64,000 nt of DNA from Toxotes chatareus (GCA_016801885.1 JAFBJY010000433.1:496001-560000), one strand, 5' to 3'; numbered from the stretch's first letter, positions 24,001 through 37,479 are shown. A program made the numbers and translations. Notes: a model not told the origin generated them from the sequence alone.

Positions 24001-25148
24001 ACACCACACCTTTGGTATAGGGAGAATATTAGCGCTGCAGTATGCTCCTTTGGGCGAAAAGAGTTTCATTCTACTCTTCTCAGCCGAGAATTAAACAAGT
24101 GGTGACTTATCACCAACACTGGAAATGTATTAGTAATGGTTGCTGATTTTTCTAACTGCCTCCTGTTAAGGGAAATAGCCACTGTATGTAGATATTTTAG
24201 AAATACAGTATGGACAAATGTATTTAATTGGTAAATTAAAGAAATAATGCAGCAAAAGATAGTGTTTTTACAGCTATTAAATAAAAGTTGCGTGTTCAAA
24301 GAACAGTGATGCTGGATATTGCAGTTAAAGTAAATGAGCATAATAATCAACAGTTTAATTTGAAGTCCTGTCAGAATATGTTGTTGTAGGCGAGAGACTA
24401 TGTTGTGACAACAAACAGAAGCTATAGAAGGGCATCATGCCAAAGCTTCCAATACTTATTTGTCATAGGAATTATTTTGAAACCAGGGTGCGTGTCATGT
24501 TGTGTAAGAATGTAGATGTTTTAAATGGTCTTATTAATGGTGTTTGTGGTACAGTGACTCACATTGTTTTTCTTAGAAAACAAGGGTTTCCCTCTGAGGA
24601 CTTTTAATGAAGTTTATTGATGTTAATTTATTTTTTAATTTAGAAAGATTTTACCCTTCAAAGACAAGTACATGTGGCTTTAAAAGCCATGTTAGGAGTC
24701 ATCAGAGTTCGTGTGAGAACTTTGAACAGAAGAAGATTTATTGTAAAACGCATTTTGGCTGTCATTAATAACATGTGCTGATTTCTTACAGAGACCTTTC
24801 AGGAGCACATCAAGTCCACGCATATTTTTAAGAGTGTTTTGTATGAATGTTTGATTTAACTTAAGCATGTGTTGCAGATGTGGTGATGTGTACACAGCAT
24901 TTTGCAGCCCCTAACTGTATTACTGTAACAGAAACATGACTTTACTGCAAGATCTTTTGCTAGATATGGAATCCAGATTGCTGGTTACAGTTTCAACTAC
25001 TGTAGGTCACAAGGTCAATTTAATTAATGCTGCACAGTGTGTGGAATCTTTGCACAACATAAGTGTTAGTGATTGTTTATAAATCCCACCATCATATCCT
25101 CTGCCATTATTTAGAGAATTTAAGGAAGTTGTTCCACCAGGGAGAGGC

Positions 25149-25200
<52 letters not shown>
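21060..25200 (+). mobile_element. helentron, segment A copy (heavily broken)
   Basis: The order of blocks is the same as in 36110-40300: SGNH block I near 21430-21470, second SGNH exon at 21792, DGV block near 22070, OTU block near 22390-22560, Rep tyrosine motif near 23000, helicase Walker A near 23880-23915 and endonuclease near 24820-25110. Every block carries frameshifts, and the OTU cysteine codon is lost in GGGTGATGGGAAGACATTTT. The element ends at a CT microsatellite (25150-25199). Confidence 0.75.
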
Positions 25201-25201
<1 letters not shown>

Positions 25202-25604
25202 GTGAATTTTGGTTGGTAAGGACAGTTATTTTATTTTACCCCGGTTAGTGTATTTTTACGTAGCATTTTCCACACACATGCAGACATTCCCACACCGCGA
25301 CATGTATTCTATAATGAGATTTTCAATTGATTATCCACCATTCTGTTTGTGTGATCTCTCTCTTCTTTTTTGCTGTATGAACTCTGAGCACGGTTCATGA
25401 CATTGATGATGTCAGTCAAACCTGAGCTGATACATGAGGGACTCTGAGGAAGCAATTTCACTCCAGCCCTGGTGGGTATTTTAGCCTGAGGTAACTAATT
25501 GGCTGTGAGTGTGAATCTCAGGTGAAACATTTATAATAACCTCTATGTCTCATATCTATGTCTATCTATCTGCAGGGGTATTTGTATGTGTGTTTGTCCT
25601 TTGA

Positions 25605-25870
25605 TGCTGGGTATATCAGCATCCTACAGCCTGATCACAGGCACAAGTAAAGTGGACACAGCCAGAGACAAGTTCAGAAGTCAAGTAGACAGCAGAAACA
25701 GTTGGACTAGACAGGACTTGCTCATGATTTAGGAAAAGAAGCCTCAGATGACTACTGCACAATTGGCCAAACAGGAAGGGAGAATACTGTTACAAAGGAC
25801 AAGAGAAACTACAAGGAAGTCAAGATCCAGCTCCAGGTTTCAGTAAGTCAGTACATGTTAGTAGTTCATG
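25605..25870 (+). repeat. S module, copy 4
   Basis: Preceded by TTTGTCCTTTGATGCTGG and followed by CAGTAAGTCAGTACATG, as in copy 7. It is rich in indels relative to copy 7. Confidence 0.7.
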
Positions 25871-28128
25871 TCAGTGTTTAGTTTAGTTCATTTTTGTGGG
25901 ATGTTTTGTTCCAGATGAAATATATTTATTTAACTTGATGATATTTAAGCACACAGATCAAGATGTTCGAACACACACACACACATCTCTCCTCTCTCTT
26001 TTTACCTCTGGGTTTCTCGAGTTACATGGAAGTGAGGTCAGAATGTAGAACTGATGCTCTGATTTAACAGGAATCTACTACCTTAGCTGTAAATGAATTT
26101 TCCTGGTCCTTGTTTCAATGAATGTTAGAAGCTGATAACTGAGGAAATATATAGTATGCATTGGTAGAAATATTTTCAGCAATTAATTAATATTATCTAT
26201 TAAATATTTGTATCTAACATGACTGTGAAGAGAGAGAGAAATTTATGGTGAGGGCCAGAGAGTGGAGGGTATGAGACATAATAGCTACAAAGGTTCAACG
26301 AAAATGTGTTAAAAAAACGGTCTACTTTCTGAAGTCACTGTATGTGAACAAACCATGTTGAGAACGATGAGCTGAGGTTATTCCACGTATAAAGACTTTA
26401 TCGGAACTTTCTTGTCAAAAATTTTAATGAGACAAACTAAATGTGAATTTGTGGTTCTGAGCTGCTTTTGCTCTTTTGGATTAATGTGTTCATTGAAGAG
26501 GGAACCGTGGAAGTGTGGCCTTGGGAGATTAGAAGAAGCCCCTCCTCCAAGTGTCTCTTACCTCTAATAATCTGATAAAATGCTAAAGTATCTCATTAGT
26601 AAAATTATTTACTATTGATAATTAGAGCTGACACAATTAATCAAGTCCATGGATTATCCAGGAAGTGAGGTTGGTTCTGCTTTGAACTCCAAGGCACAGG
26701 GGAAAGATCTCAGGAAATAAATCGAGACTGCACACTGCTGGCTCATAGTTGGACACAATTAATCGGTATTTCAATTTACAGGTTATTTCTCCAAGAGACA
26801 TGTTTTTCACAAAATACAAAACATTTGCTGCTTCCAACGGCATGAACTTTGCGTTGGATTGTCCAGGTGTACCTAATAAAGTGAGCACTTGAGGTGTGGT
26901 TCTCTATGAATGTACGGTGAAATTATGTAGAAATCCACTATTCAGCAGTGAGCAGCAGCTGGCGCTGTTTAGTGAACCTGCAGGTCCAGCATGGGTCTCA
27001 AACGTGCAAGGTAGGGCCTGCGTCAGACATGTGTCTGATGTTGTTTGAAGGAGTTTTGAGTCTCCAGAACAAGTGAAGGCATTTCTGTGAGAGGAACGTG
27101 TTAGTGTGCTACTACACCTTAATCTTTGTTTCCATGACAAAATCATCAACAACCAAATCCAAAACAGCCATTCTAACACAAACCATAGAAAATGTTCCAG
27201 CTTCACACACATGTACAATGATGACCTTGATGAATAGTTTATTTCTCAAGAAGCAATATTCAGTTTGTTACCTTAAACTTGTTCCATTGGGTAGAGATCG
27301 GGTTCAAAAACTGGACTGATGTATCAAACGCTTGTGAACCTACAGATGACTCTGTCCCATGGGGAGTATGAGGTATTCACCCATCTCAGTCACTATTGAT
27401 ACTGCAGTGTGTCTGTGCTGAGACCTGCTGAAGATTCCTGTTCAGAGATCACAGCACACTGCAGCCACCAGCAGCATTTTAGGACATTGAGTTGAACTCA
27501 TGATCTGTCCTCTCCACTTCAGACCAGGCAGGGGCAATGATCAAGAGATGATACAACATCCATTTTACCAATTGGCAATAGTTGCAACCGCCTCTGACCC
27601 ACGCGTGTGTCAGGGTCAGTGGTGGATATAGTTAATCACTATGAGCACAGCTGCACCCACACACACCTGAGGAACAGCCAGAGCCCTAGTGAGGGACCAA
27701 AGGGAAGTGGCTGCCCATGTGGTATTCACTGTAGGCAGGGGCTGATTCATAGCATATCTCCCTCTAGCTGCAGAAATCAGACTGGTCCTCATGGAAAACC
27801 ACCTCTCTCTCTCTGCTCCACAATGCTCACAACATCTTTGTTACCAGTGATGGCTGATCAGGGCTTTGTTGAGCTTCGACACCTGACTCTAAAAAAAATG
27901 GTTCGTGAGGAAACTGTGGCTGATGCTCGACTAGACATCCTAGTGGTCAATAAAATGAAGTCTGCAAATCAAGATGTGTCATTTATTGGTTCATTGATTT
28001 ACATTTGGGATTTGATTCATAATATTACGTTCTTGTTCGACTACACTACGTGTTTTACATGGTTTCAAGCTGACTGTCCATACAAATATTAAATGTATAT
28101 TAAATACATAGGCTATATTATTTGTTGA
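25871..28128. other. segment A, unassigned part 3
   Basis: Equivalent to 41000-43262. It has a block ending GTACCTAATAAAGTGAGCAC near 26870-26890, typical of fish DNA-transposon ends. The 161-residue frame at 27607-28092 is not open in B and is taken as chance. Confidence 0.45.
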
Positions 28129-28133
28129 CACGT

Positions 28134-28755
28134 AATTCAATTCAATTCAATTCAATTTTATTTATATAGCGCCTTCCACAATCAAAATTGTCTCAAAGCG
28201 CTTTACAGAGACCAGAGCCTGACCCCAGAGCAAGCACTTAAAGGCGACAGTGGCAAGAAAACTCCCTTTTAACAGGAAGAAACCTTGAGCAGAACCTGGC
28301 TCAGATGGGGGACCCTCCTGCCGATGGCGGGCTGGGTGAAAGGAGGAAAAGGAGGAAGATGGGACAGCTAGGAATGGAGGAGAGGGAGAAAGACATGCAG
28401 CATAATACAGACAATGTGGGTCAGTATTTACATTACAGTTAGTGAACAGTTATTGGATAATGTGTGCTCAGCAGATTAGAATTATGAAACAGAGCACGGA
28501 GGCAAAAAGCTGTCATGACTGGTAATTATTTACATTACAGTTTGCAAGAATATTAATCAAATATTTATCTGTAGCAGAGCGGAACATTAAACATGTTAGA
28601 AATAGATCATTGTAAACAATAAACAGCAGCAGGTGGGTGGAGCCAGGACCATAGGACATGCAGCTCCGGAGCCAGAGGTACCTGCAGTAAGGTACAGAAA
28701 AGAGAGACCAGAGAGAAACAAACACAGGACTACGGGACAGAGAGGACACAGAGTT
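28134..28755 (-). mobile_element. LINE 3' UTR fragment at the A/B junction
   Basis: Same block as 1679-2335 and 44121-44770, again with the ATTCA run at its left edge. It lies exactly between the end of segment A and the microsatellite that leads into segment B. There is no coding part. Confidence 0.75.
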
Positions 28756-28797
28756 TATTATGGCAACGTGTGTCCTCACAATTATATTAAGAAGAAT

Positions 28798-29130
28798 GTG
28801 TGTGTGTGTGTGTGTGTGTGTGTTTGTCCTTTGATGCCTTTGATGTATCAACATTCTACAGTCTGATGTCACAGGCTGCAGTAAGTGGACACACAGCCAG
28901 AGACAAGTTCAGAAGTCAAACAGGAGCAGAAACAGTTGGACTGGACAGGACTTGCTCATGATTTAGGAAGAAAGAAGCACTCAGATATTTCTGCACAATT
29001 ATTGACAAGGAAGGGAGGAGCTACTGCTGTTACAAGGACAAGAGGAAACTACAGGAAAGTCCAGATCAGCTCCAAGGTTTTCAGTAAGTCAGTACATGTT
29101 AGTAGTTCATGTCAGTGTCTAGTTTAGAAG
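28798..29130 (+). repeat. (TG)n tract and S module, copy 5
   Basis: A TG run at 28798-28822, then TTTGTCCTTTGATGCCTTTG and a full-length S module identical over most of its length to copies 1, 6 and 7. This is the left end of segment B. Confidence 0.8.
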
Positions 29131-32100
29131 TTAATGTTTTGAAATGTTTTGTCCAAATGATACGTTTGTGAAATTGGTATGACAAGTAATCATACCCATA
29201 AGCCCAGCGGTTTGATTGTGTGCTTATCATTCATGGACAATATGGAGTTTTTTTAAAATGCTGATGCTGATGATTATGATATTCTCATAGTTGCACTTTT
29301 AAACCAGCCTTCAGCTTGGCTTTACCAGGTAAAGGATAAAGGTAGAAAAAACACAGATTAGCTGTCACACAAACAAACACAATTCAGTGGTGTCTCAAAT
29401 ACATCAATAAATAATAAATCAACTCATCAGCCTCTTTATGTGAGATGCATTTAGGAAGAAACCATGTTGTCTCAGTTTTATACTTTTGTTCCAGAATATT
29501 TGATTTCTTTATTTCTTGTCAGTGTTGGTGGCTCTCAGGCTCTCAGTATCACTGGTTGGATCACAGCCACACAAAGCTGTGATAACTGCATCAGTCAGCA
29601 GATACCCCCTTTATTGCCATTTAAAATGACCTCAGGGAAAACAAATGATTCTAATTGTAAAACTATAAATGGAGAAACACATGGCATAGTGTAAAATACA
29701 AGATGTTATTGTATGGGTTTTTTTTTGTCATTTAGCTGCTGACAGTTTTTTCCAGCTTCTCTCTAATGACTCATGTATTCCCCTCACAGATTCTCTTACC
29801 TGAGGCAGGTGTGTAAATTGTATTGACTCAGCTTGATATTTACCAAAGCTAGTTGGTTGACTGCCTTGCTTTAGGGCTCAGCCACAGACCACTCTATAAA
29901 TTCTCAGCAAAATGAAGGATTTCAAGAAAGGTGAGCCAACTCCAGTACTAGAGTTAATGCCCAGTGCTGGAGGTGCTAGTCCTCTCCTCAGTTCACTTTG
30001 CTGTAGGTTTGCTGACTGTGTGACTCAGTCATTGTTCTGTAGCTCTGACCTTATCTGTGTAGTCATGTTGTACAGTCTGAATCTGTGTTTAACATCACAA
30101 CATTGACCTCAGCTTCTCAGCTTTGTGTCCGTTCATTCTTCCAGTCTGAATTCAGATGAGACCAGAGACGCTCTGTCAGTGGACTGTGTCAGTCCTGACT
30201 GGACTTTCACAGGGTGCTCATGTCCTCTGTCCTCTGCCTTGGCTCTTTACAGTCAGAACAGACTAAACTCTGGTAGATAACACACTGCAGAGTCAGCTCC
30301 ACACTGCTAAACTACACCTGTGTGTGTATATATATTCTTTCTCTAAACCTAACCAAGTAGTTTTTGTGTCTAAACCAAAACCAAACCATGTCTGTTCAAC
30401 ATTAACCATGTGTTGATTATTATTACCATAATGAGGAAGTATGTACACTTGCTGCTGCTGAGCTCCTGGTGAATTATTGTATCATCTGTTCAGAGGAATG
30501 AGCTTTTTATCAGCTGTGACATAAAACATGATAACATTGTTAAATTCACTGTGTTTCGCTGCCTTTAAGTACTGAGAGGATCAAAGCCAAGCTGAACTAA
30601 AAACACAGCGCCTCATAATATGAGCTGATTGGATATTTTTGTATGAAGCAGGTTGTTTTGAAGTCGAGTTCTAACGATCTGTAAGTCTGGTAAACACTGA
30701 TGTGAGCTGTGCTGAAGGACGTCTGTTGAGCTCTATGATATGTTACTGTCATGGAAAAAAGATAAGTGGAGTAGAAAGATCTCAGTGTTTATGGACTGAA
30801 TTCATCTGATATGATTGTCAGCTGTTAATATGAATCATTTATGTTTCCTCTTAAAGTCACAGCAGAACTGGGCTGTGTCTCTTTTGTCAGAGTGAGGTGT
30901 AAAGGTGCTCTCATGAGTGTTTGTCTGCTGACTGCTGGTAGAAATGACTGGAAAGTGTCTTTCTGTCTCCTGTCAGTCCACAACATGTCCTCTCACCTTC
31001 ACAGAATCTCTGAATGAACCTAAATGAAAGCCTGCACTGGCTGTTCAGTCTGTTGTACAGTTTACACATTAGATTGAAGCCTTTAAGCTTCACCTTTTCT
31101 CCGTCATTGACTTTTTTGTCCTTCTCAGTTAAAACATGTCACTTACATCACTTCCTTTTGTACATTTTCCTGCTTCCTTCCATTACAGAATTTAAAATTC
31201 AAATAAGTTTTTGCTTTTCCATGCAAATCAGATAGAGACAGACCCCCTGTATCCTCAAACAGCCTCACACTTACACACCTTCACCATGCAGGTAGATGTA
31301 TCATGTGTGAGGAGGAATATGAAAAGAAATCAGAGAGTGGTTTCAGTGGGTTCTTCCTCTCTCTGTTCTTTCTGTGCTTCACACATTCCAGGTTTCAGAG
31401 GAGTTTTTGTTCATCAGTTGTAAGTTTCTCTGGGTTTTGGTGAATAATGTGCTCTTTCCTCTGAAGTGTTCTCTCTGCTGGATGTTGGTCTCTTCTCTGC
31501 ATCCCACTGAGCATGAAGCATGAAGCTGCTCAGACTCCATCTGCTAATATGACCAAGCTCTCTTCACTTCATCTCAGGCCTGACCTCAGACCAGCCTCCC
31601 TCATGCTGCACACACACACACTTCCTCAGCCTGGCATGGATCAGATCCTGTCAGCCTCTGTTTCTACAGGAGACATCGGCTCAGCAGTCCATAATAAAGG
31701 ACACTTAGGCAGATGAGTTGTCAGCAGCAGGATTGGCTGGACTGAAGCAGAAACACTGGTCTTTTTTTTTTACAGTAACTCTCTGTTGGGAGAGGAATCC
31801 ATGCAGAAAGTTCATCTGCTTTCTAGGCTTTTATCTCTGATCACTTCTGGATCTGTGCTCATTCTTGTACCATCAGCACTAAAATAATCAGCCCTGATGA
31901 GGAGTATTACTTCCCATCTTTGATACAGTACATGAAGTTTTCACCTCATTTTAATATAAGCTCAGAGAACTTTTTAATACTGTTGCACCTTTGACAGTTA
32001 AAATACCAAAACACACCTTGAGATAACAGTTCTACCTGTAATCTGAAAAGATAGAGTAGAAAGTTAAATATGAAACTATATCATCATATTCTGGGACACA

Positions 32101-32539
32101 ATACTTTGTTTGATTCTATATCTGTTTATAAGTTTGTGTTGTATTGTACCTGTATTTTTCTTTCTCCTACTTTTTGGGCCTCCTGTCTCCTGATCTCCTT
32201 TGTCCTGAATTTTCTTCTTTGGATCCTAAAAATGCAGGTAAAACATGACTTGTTTTTTCAGCTGGTGTGTGAGTTGACATGCAAGTGCATTTGTTTGTGG
32301 TTAAGTTTGTGTTACAGATACAGATACAGATGAAAGTATCAGGTCATTCCATTATTTGATGATCTCTACCTGTTAAACCATCCAAAGCAGCTCTGCAGTG
32401 TTTCCATCTGTGTTCATGTTGCTGTTTGAGGGTTAAGACTTGGTTTCAGGGTTAGAATTGGGTTTTGGTTAGAGTTAGGGTAAGGACTAGGGAATGCATT
32501 ATGTCAGCAAGTGTCCTCACAAAGAAATAAGTACCAGTA

Positions 32540-32540
<1 letters not shown>
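29131..32540. other. segment B, unassigned part 1
   Basis: No gene or transposon terminus recognised. CA-rich stretches lie near 31608-31620. Equivalent to 14241-17520. Confidence 0.5.
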
Positions 32541-32595
<55 letters not shown>

Positions 32596-32860
32596 TGTTT
32601 GTCCTTTGATGTCTTTGATGTATCAACATTCTACAGTCTGATGTCACAGGCTGCAGTAAGTGGACACACAGCCAGAGACAAGTTCAGAAGTCAAACAGGA
32701 GCAGAAACAGTTGGACTGGACAGGACTTGCTCATGATTTAGGAAGAAAGAAGCACTCAGATATTTCTGCACAATTATTGACAAGGAAGGGAGGAGCTACT
32801 GCTGTTACAAGGACAAGAGGAAACTACAGGAAAGTCCACATTACTTCTTATGGTTGCTCT
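32541..32860 (+). repeat. (TG)n(GA)n tract and S module, copy 6
   Basis: TG run 32541-32574 followed by GAGAGAGA to 32595, then the S leader and module. The 3' end switches to CATTACTTCTTATGG as in copy 3, while copies 5 and 7 continue with GATCAGCTCCAAGG. Confidence 0.8.
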
Positions 32861-33162
32861 ATTGTCTACTGCCAGTGCAAACCAAACACTTTCTGCTATT
32901 GCTTGTTCAGGTTAAAAGTTTTCCACTGGAAAATCAGATGCTGCATTAGCTGTGAAAAAAGTTAGTGTGTTTTTTTTTTGTCATACCCACACAAATGAGG
33001 TGTGAATGTGTGAGGATCAGGTGCTACAGACAAGTGTTCTGTTGGACTGAAAGAATTCTTTTTTCTTTGTCAGCAACAACAGTGAAATCCATCCCTGCCT
33101 GACTGTTCACATTGTTCCAAACCAGTTTTACACCAACACTTAGTAGATTTTCTGTCATTAAA

Positions 33163-33720
33163 TGTCATGATCAGAGTCTGTTAGTCAGGGCCTGGACCCA
33201 AAAGCAGAGCGAAGGCAAACTTCGAACGTGATAAACAGTTTATTCACAGAGTTCAAACAATAAATAACAAAGGGAACTAAAGGCGGCGGGATTTCCCGGG
33301 GGAACTTGGAGATGTCGGCTGAGGCAGTGTGGAGGAAGCACGGTGAGGGGTAATCCGGTGGAGTCTGCAGGGAGCGAGAGGAGAGCGGTTAGGAGGGAGA
33401 CAAAGGTAAGGGCAAAATTACAGGGCACAGAGATCCAGTTACCAGGTAGATGACGGTGCGATCTGGCGAGGGTTGACTGGAAAGTCGGGCCTCTTATACT
33501 CCATGGGGGAGATAGATAGCCACCAGATTGAGCACAGGTGGTTGGAATCATCCTGATGAGGAGGAGGGAGCAGGGAGGAGCTGGCCAGGAAACCGCCAAC
33601 CCACGCCTGCACCAACATACCCACGCCCACACCAACATACACTCAGCCAGACAAATGGAAAAAACAGAAAAGAAACAACAAACAACAAACCCCATGAGGC
33701 AGCAGAGCTGCCTCATGACA
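33163..33720 (-). mobile_element. solo LTR with 5-bp target-site duplication
   Basis: Ends TGTCATGATCAG (left) and GCCTCATGACA (right), i.e. TG...CA on either strand, flanked by TTAAA on both sides (33158-33162 and 33721-33725). On the minus strand there is a TATAA near 33494-33499 and an AATAAA near 33239-33244 in the expected order, so transcription would run right to left. There is no internal region. The superfamily is not determined; many fish Ty3/Gypsy LTRs look like this. Confidence 0.85.
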
Positions 33721-33725
33721 TTAAA

Positions 33726-35005
33726 ACCTGCTGGTTCAGCTGGTTATGGAGTCCAAAACAACTTTATTCAGCCTGTTTAAGCACAGGTTAGACTTCAACT
33801 ACTAAATTCTGAGACATAATCAAATATAGCAACACATTTCCTACTTCTGCTCCAGGAAGCCTGAACTCCTCATTGCTCCTCTTCACAAATGAAACTAGTT
33901 TCAAAGCTTTTCTAGTCAAACATCACAGGAATTTTTCACACTGACATCTGGAGGAAAGAAACACTGTGATTTGGACATTCATTAGAAATCAAGACACTGA
34001 GAGATCAGGAGCTTTCAACTTAGTGTTCAGTATGAGACATGAGTGGATGCACTGTGTGAAATGAATGAGAACTTTCTCACTAATGAGGGAACGTAATGAG
34101 GAGGACTTGTTTTTCCTACAGTGATGAGACTCTATTAGCAGAAGTATAAAACCCAGGAACTGCATGCAGTTAGACATTTCACTGAACTGGCAGTTGTAAA
34201 TCTTTTGTGATGTAAAAAGTCTTTTGATATTGGAAAAACCTTAATATTCTGTAAAAAATCATCTTTACATTCAGTGAAAGTGTTTTTGACTGAAGTTTTA
34301 GCATCGAAAAATCATGTAATTAGGTTCAAATAATTGAATATAAGCTATTTTACAGTGATGGTACAGGTTCATAGAATAGAACAAAAACAAATGAAGAGGT
34401 TATTAGTACATGAGACTGCAGCCAGCTGGCATCTATCTATCTATCTATAAATCTATGTGACACATCAGCCTTATCTACCATCACATATGGACAGACGCAG
34501 CAGAGCACTGGTTCAGCTATCCCATGTTCTGACATGTCGTCTCTCTGCCCTTCCATCTTGACGCTTTCCTACCAGCAGCGGGTTCAACTCCTCGCAAGCA
34601 CAAGCACAAGGGATAAGCACAATGGATATGGGTGGTGGTGAAGGAGACGCACCACCCCGCCTCTGCGACCATGGCTGTGGTGCCCCTGAGCAAGGCACCG
34701 ATCTACCCCAGCTCCCCAGGTTCCTCCTAGGGAAGCCCCCTGCCACAGCGTTTCTAATGCATGCTCTTGTGTGTGTGTTTCGTTCACTTTGTGTGGGTAA
34801 AATGCAGAGAGTCATTTCCCTGAGAGGGATCAATAAAGTATGACTTAAACTTAAAAGTTATTTAAACAGAACCAAATCCATCTGATATTACTTACTAACA
34901 TTATGAGACTGCATGTTTAGACAATACTTTTCACAGCTTCTGAAGTCAGTGATTTGTGCACTACAGCAAAAAAAGGATTTAAATGGAACAATGTCTAACA
35001 GAGTA
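33726..35005. other. segment B, unassigned part 2 with a dispersed repeat
   Basis: A repeat-like block at about 34560-34860 has TGTGGTGCCCCTGAGCAAGG and ends in GAGAGGGATCAATAAAG, a LINE/SINE-type tail. A CTAT microsatellite lies at 34431-34447. No gene seen. Confidence 0.45.
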
Positions 35006-35895
35006 AGGCTGTCACTTTTTATTTGATATTCGAACATAGGTTCGAACGAGGGGTGAAAAGTTCGTATTCGAACTGTAATTTCCCATTCGACTGTAGGCTG
35101 TCATCTCCCTCAACCCGTCAGACCATTTGAAGTAGTTTTCATTGTATTCCAGCAGAGGGCGCTATTATATTATTGACCTATCATTGGGCCCCTCTTGACC
35201 TGCAGCCTCTCAGCAGTAAAGGTTAGGAACATTAAGCTAACATTAAGCTAACTTGATATTTGCTAAATGGATTGTAACGAGGAAAGCCGCCCTGGGCGGA
35301 CAATCACGACGACAACACACATGAGAGAAGCGGCGTGTGGAGGTATTTTGGTTTTTACACAATGGATGGTAAAGTCACGGACAAAAATACGGCTGTTTGT
35401 CGGCTGTGCAAAAAGAAGTTATCGTACCATTCAGCAACAACAAATTTACGGGCTCACCTGCTAGCTCACCATCCATAGCTCCATTTCTTGCAAATAATAT
35501 GAGAAAGGGATTTGGTTAGTAAAGTTTGACTATTGTTCTGTTTAACCTTGCTACAAAGCTGTCGAAGTGCCTCCCATTATCTGAGATATAGGCACTGGTT
35601 ATACTGTGACACTTTGAGACTCACGGTGACAGGCAAGGAATAAGTTCATAATAATGTTTTTAAAAAATACTGATTATATGCATTTAGTTGCCGTGTGAAT
35701 GTTTTACAGGCTTTGCAAGGAATAAAAAACATGAACAAAAGCAATTACTGTGTTGTAGTGTATTGAGGTGAGGTTTGAGTGTGTATGTGGCGGGGTGTTG
35801 GGGGGGGGGGGTGGGTGGGATTCGATTATGTTCGAACAATGACGGATTTTTTTAGATTCGTTCGAACATAATTTCTTTTTAAAGTGACAGCACTA
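35006..35895 (+). mobile_element. hAT-like element with BED finger
   Basis: Inverted ends AGGCTGTCACTTT and AAAGTGACAGCACT, with inner TTCGAAC-rich repeats near both sides. A complete short frame at 35362-35478 starts MDGKVTDKNTAVCRLCKKKL and ends with HLLAHHP, a BED-type zinc finger (CxxC and HxxxH) typical of hAT transposases. The catalytic domain is absent, so this is a non-autonomous remnant. No clear 8-bp target duplication is left. Confidence 0.7.
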
Positions 35896-36266
35896 GTGGG
35901 TGGGTGGAACACACACAAAGTCGTTTAGCAGTATAAAAAAAAAAAAAAAGTGGTATATTTATTATTTATTTTGGAAGGCAACTGAATGTGTAGAGTAATG
36001 TATATACTGCCCATTAAACTGGAATAAAAACAAAATTAATATACTATAATAATTATATTATACTATAATATAATATACTAATATAATAAATATACACGGC
36101 TGGGCTTTTAGGAGTTTTCCATGTAGCATTTGTTTATTGTGTGATGTCACACTGAGTGTATTTTACCTCCGTTGTTATTTGGCTTTGTCTTGCTAGTTGG
36201 GTTAGCCCGTAGCTTTTATGTATTATGAGAGTTAACAAGCTAATGTTTGTGTTTACACACATATAG

Positions 36267-37439
36267 ATGCCACGTGGTAAGGGTTACCGTCGCTCCCAGG
36301 CAGGGAAGAGGAGGATGGAGCAACAACAGACTTGTTGTTGTTACACCTCAGTACAGTCAGGATGTGGTTTTTTTTTTTAAGCTAGAATTTTGTGAAACAA
36401 AAACAGGTCGTGGCAGTGGCTGGCACCACAAACCGGAGCAATGGCTTTTGGGCATTTGGGTTAGGGTTTTTGTTCTCAGTCTAACAGAAATGTTTCTCCC
36501 TTTGTTGCAGATTGTTCTTCTTGTAGGGGACTCCCATTTGCGATCCATTGCAGATGGTATTGTGAACATGCCAGGGGGTTTCCTGTCCTTTGGCGTCATG
36601 TCCACACCAGGAGCATGTGCTGATGTGCTCAGGACTGAAGTTGTGCTTTCTGTGAGTCTTCTGATTCCTGATGCTGTCTGTCAAAGCTCCTGGGAACAAC
36701 CTGACAGCCAGTAGGACAGTTGATGAGGCAGGAGCAGCTTTTGCACAGTACCTGATAACTGTTTGAAGTAAATGGCCAAAGGTAGCTATTCATTTATTTA
36801 TTTATTTCAATATAAGCAACATCTGTAGGTGCAATATACTTTTGTAATGATGGCCGATTGTTTTCTGCAGGTATTTGTGGTTGATTTTGTGCCGCACTTG
36901 ACAATCCAAGCTGACTATCAGGAGTTGCTCCGACAGGAATTCAATGTGTGGCAGCACGTCTTGGTATAATTATTATACAACTGTGTGCAATTTATTTATA
37001 TTAATATAACTATTATGTCTTAATGAGAGAATGTGTTTATTTGAAATTTATTTTATTATTGTAATAACTATTGAAACGGTCTAACTGATTTGTTTTTGTT
37101 CAGGAGTCGAGTATTACCACCAAACAAACCACTTCCCTCTGGACTATCCTGAGCTGTGGTGCCCTGATGGTGTAAGTAAAATATGTTTATATTCATATGG
37201 GAAGTGCTTCATTATAGGTAACAATAAAGGGAATAATCTGTTATTTTCTCATTGTTTTGCAGGTTCACCTCAGTGACAATGTGGGGATGCCAATTCCTGT
37301 GCAGCTGATGTGGACTGCAGCCAACCTTCAACTAGAGACACCACCACCTGCAGCACAGATGCAGCATCCGGTGTCTCCTAAGCCAAGGATTGTTAATTGT
37401 GAAGGGAAAGGTTCCTGCTCCACCACCACCCCCTCCTGA
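36267..37439 (+). pseudogene. helentron SGNH-hydrolase-like module, spliced
   Basis: The leader ATG at 36267 reads MPRGKGYRRSQAGKRR. After a TTGCAG acceptor, the exon at 36511 reads IVLLVGDSHLRSIADGI, with the GDS nucleophile block of SGNH/GDSL hydrolases. Further exons follow at 36871-36963 (VFVVDFVPHLTI), 37104-37171 (NHFPLDYPELWCPDG) and 37263-37439 ([19 protein letters not shown]). The last two join across a GTAAGT...TTGCAG intron in the codons DGVHLS, the catalytic Asp-x-x-His block. An ancestral esterase-like fold is therefore visible with its Ser, Asp and His positions. The substrate is unknown. The frame after the third exon needs checking. Confidence 0.65.
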
Positions 37440-37479
37440 ATGGACAGTTGTGCAATGATGCTGCATCTTCTGCTGTTGG

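Larger units (their letters stand above)
14020..28128 (+). repeat. segment A: ~14-kb direct duplicate of segment B
   Basis: From the GACTTGCTCATGATTTAGG of S module 2 to GGCTATATTATTTG...GACACGT at 28128, this block aligns in order with 28925-43262. Embedded S modules, solo LTR, hAT remnant, helentron and microsatellites match at corresponding places. Differences are dominated by insertions and deletions of 1-4 bases, many per 100 bases. The S modules in A differ from all clean copies, while those in B are identical to one another. This fits an error-rich or false duplicate better than ordinary divergence. Confidence 0.85.

Noticed and set aside
25007..25201. Arg-Glu repeat peptide
   Set aside because: Translation of the CT microsatellite.
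27607..28092. A 161-residue frame in segment A
   Set aside because: The equivalent in segment B (about 42720-43200) is not open.
33240..33716. A 158-residue minus-strand frame with Leu/Pro/Cys-rich sequence
   Set aside because: It lies wholly inside the solo LTR.
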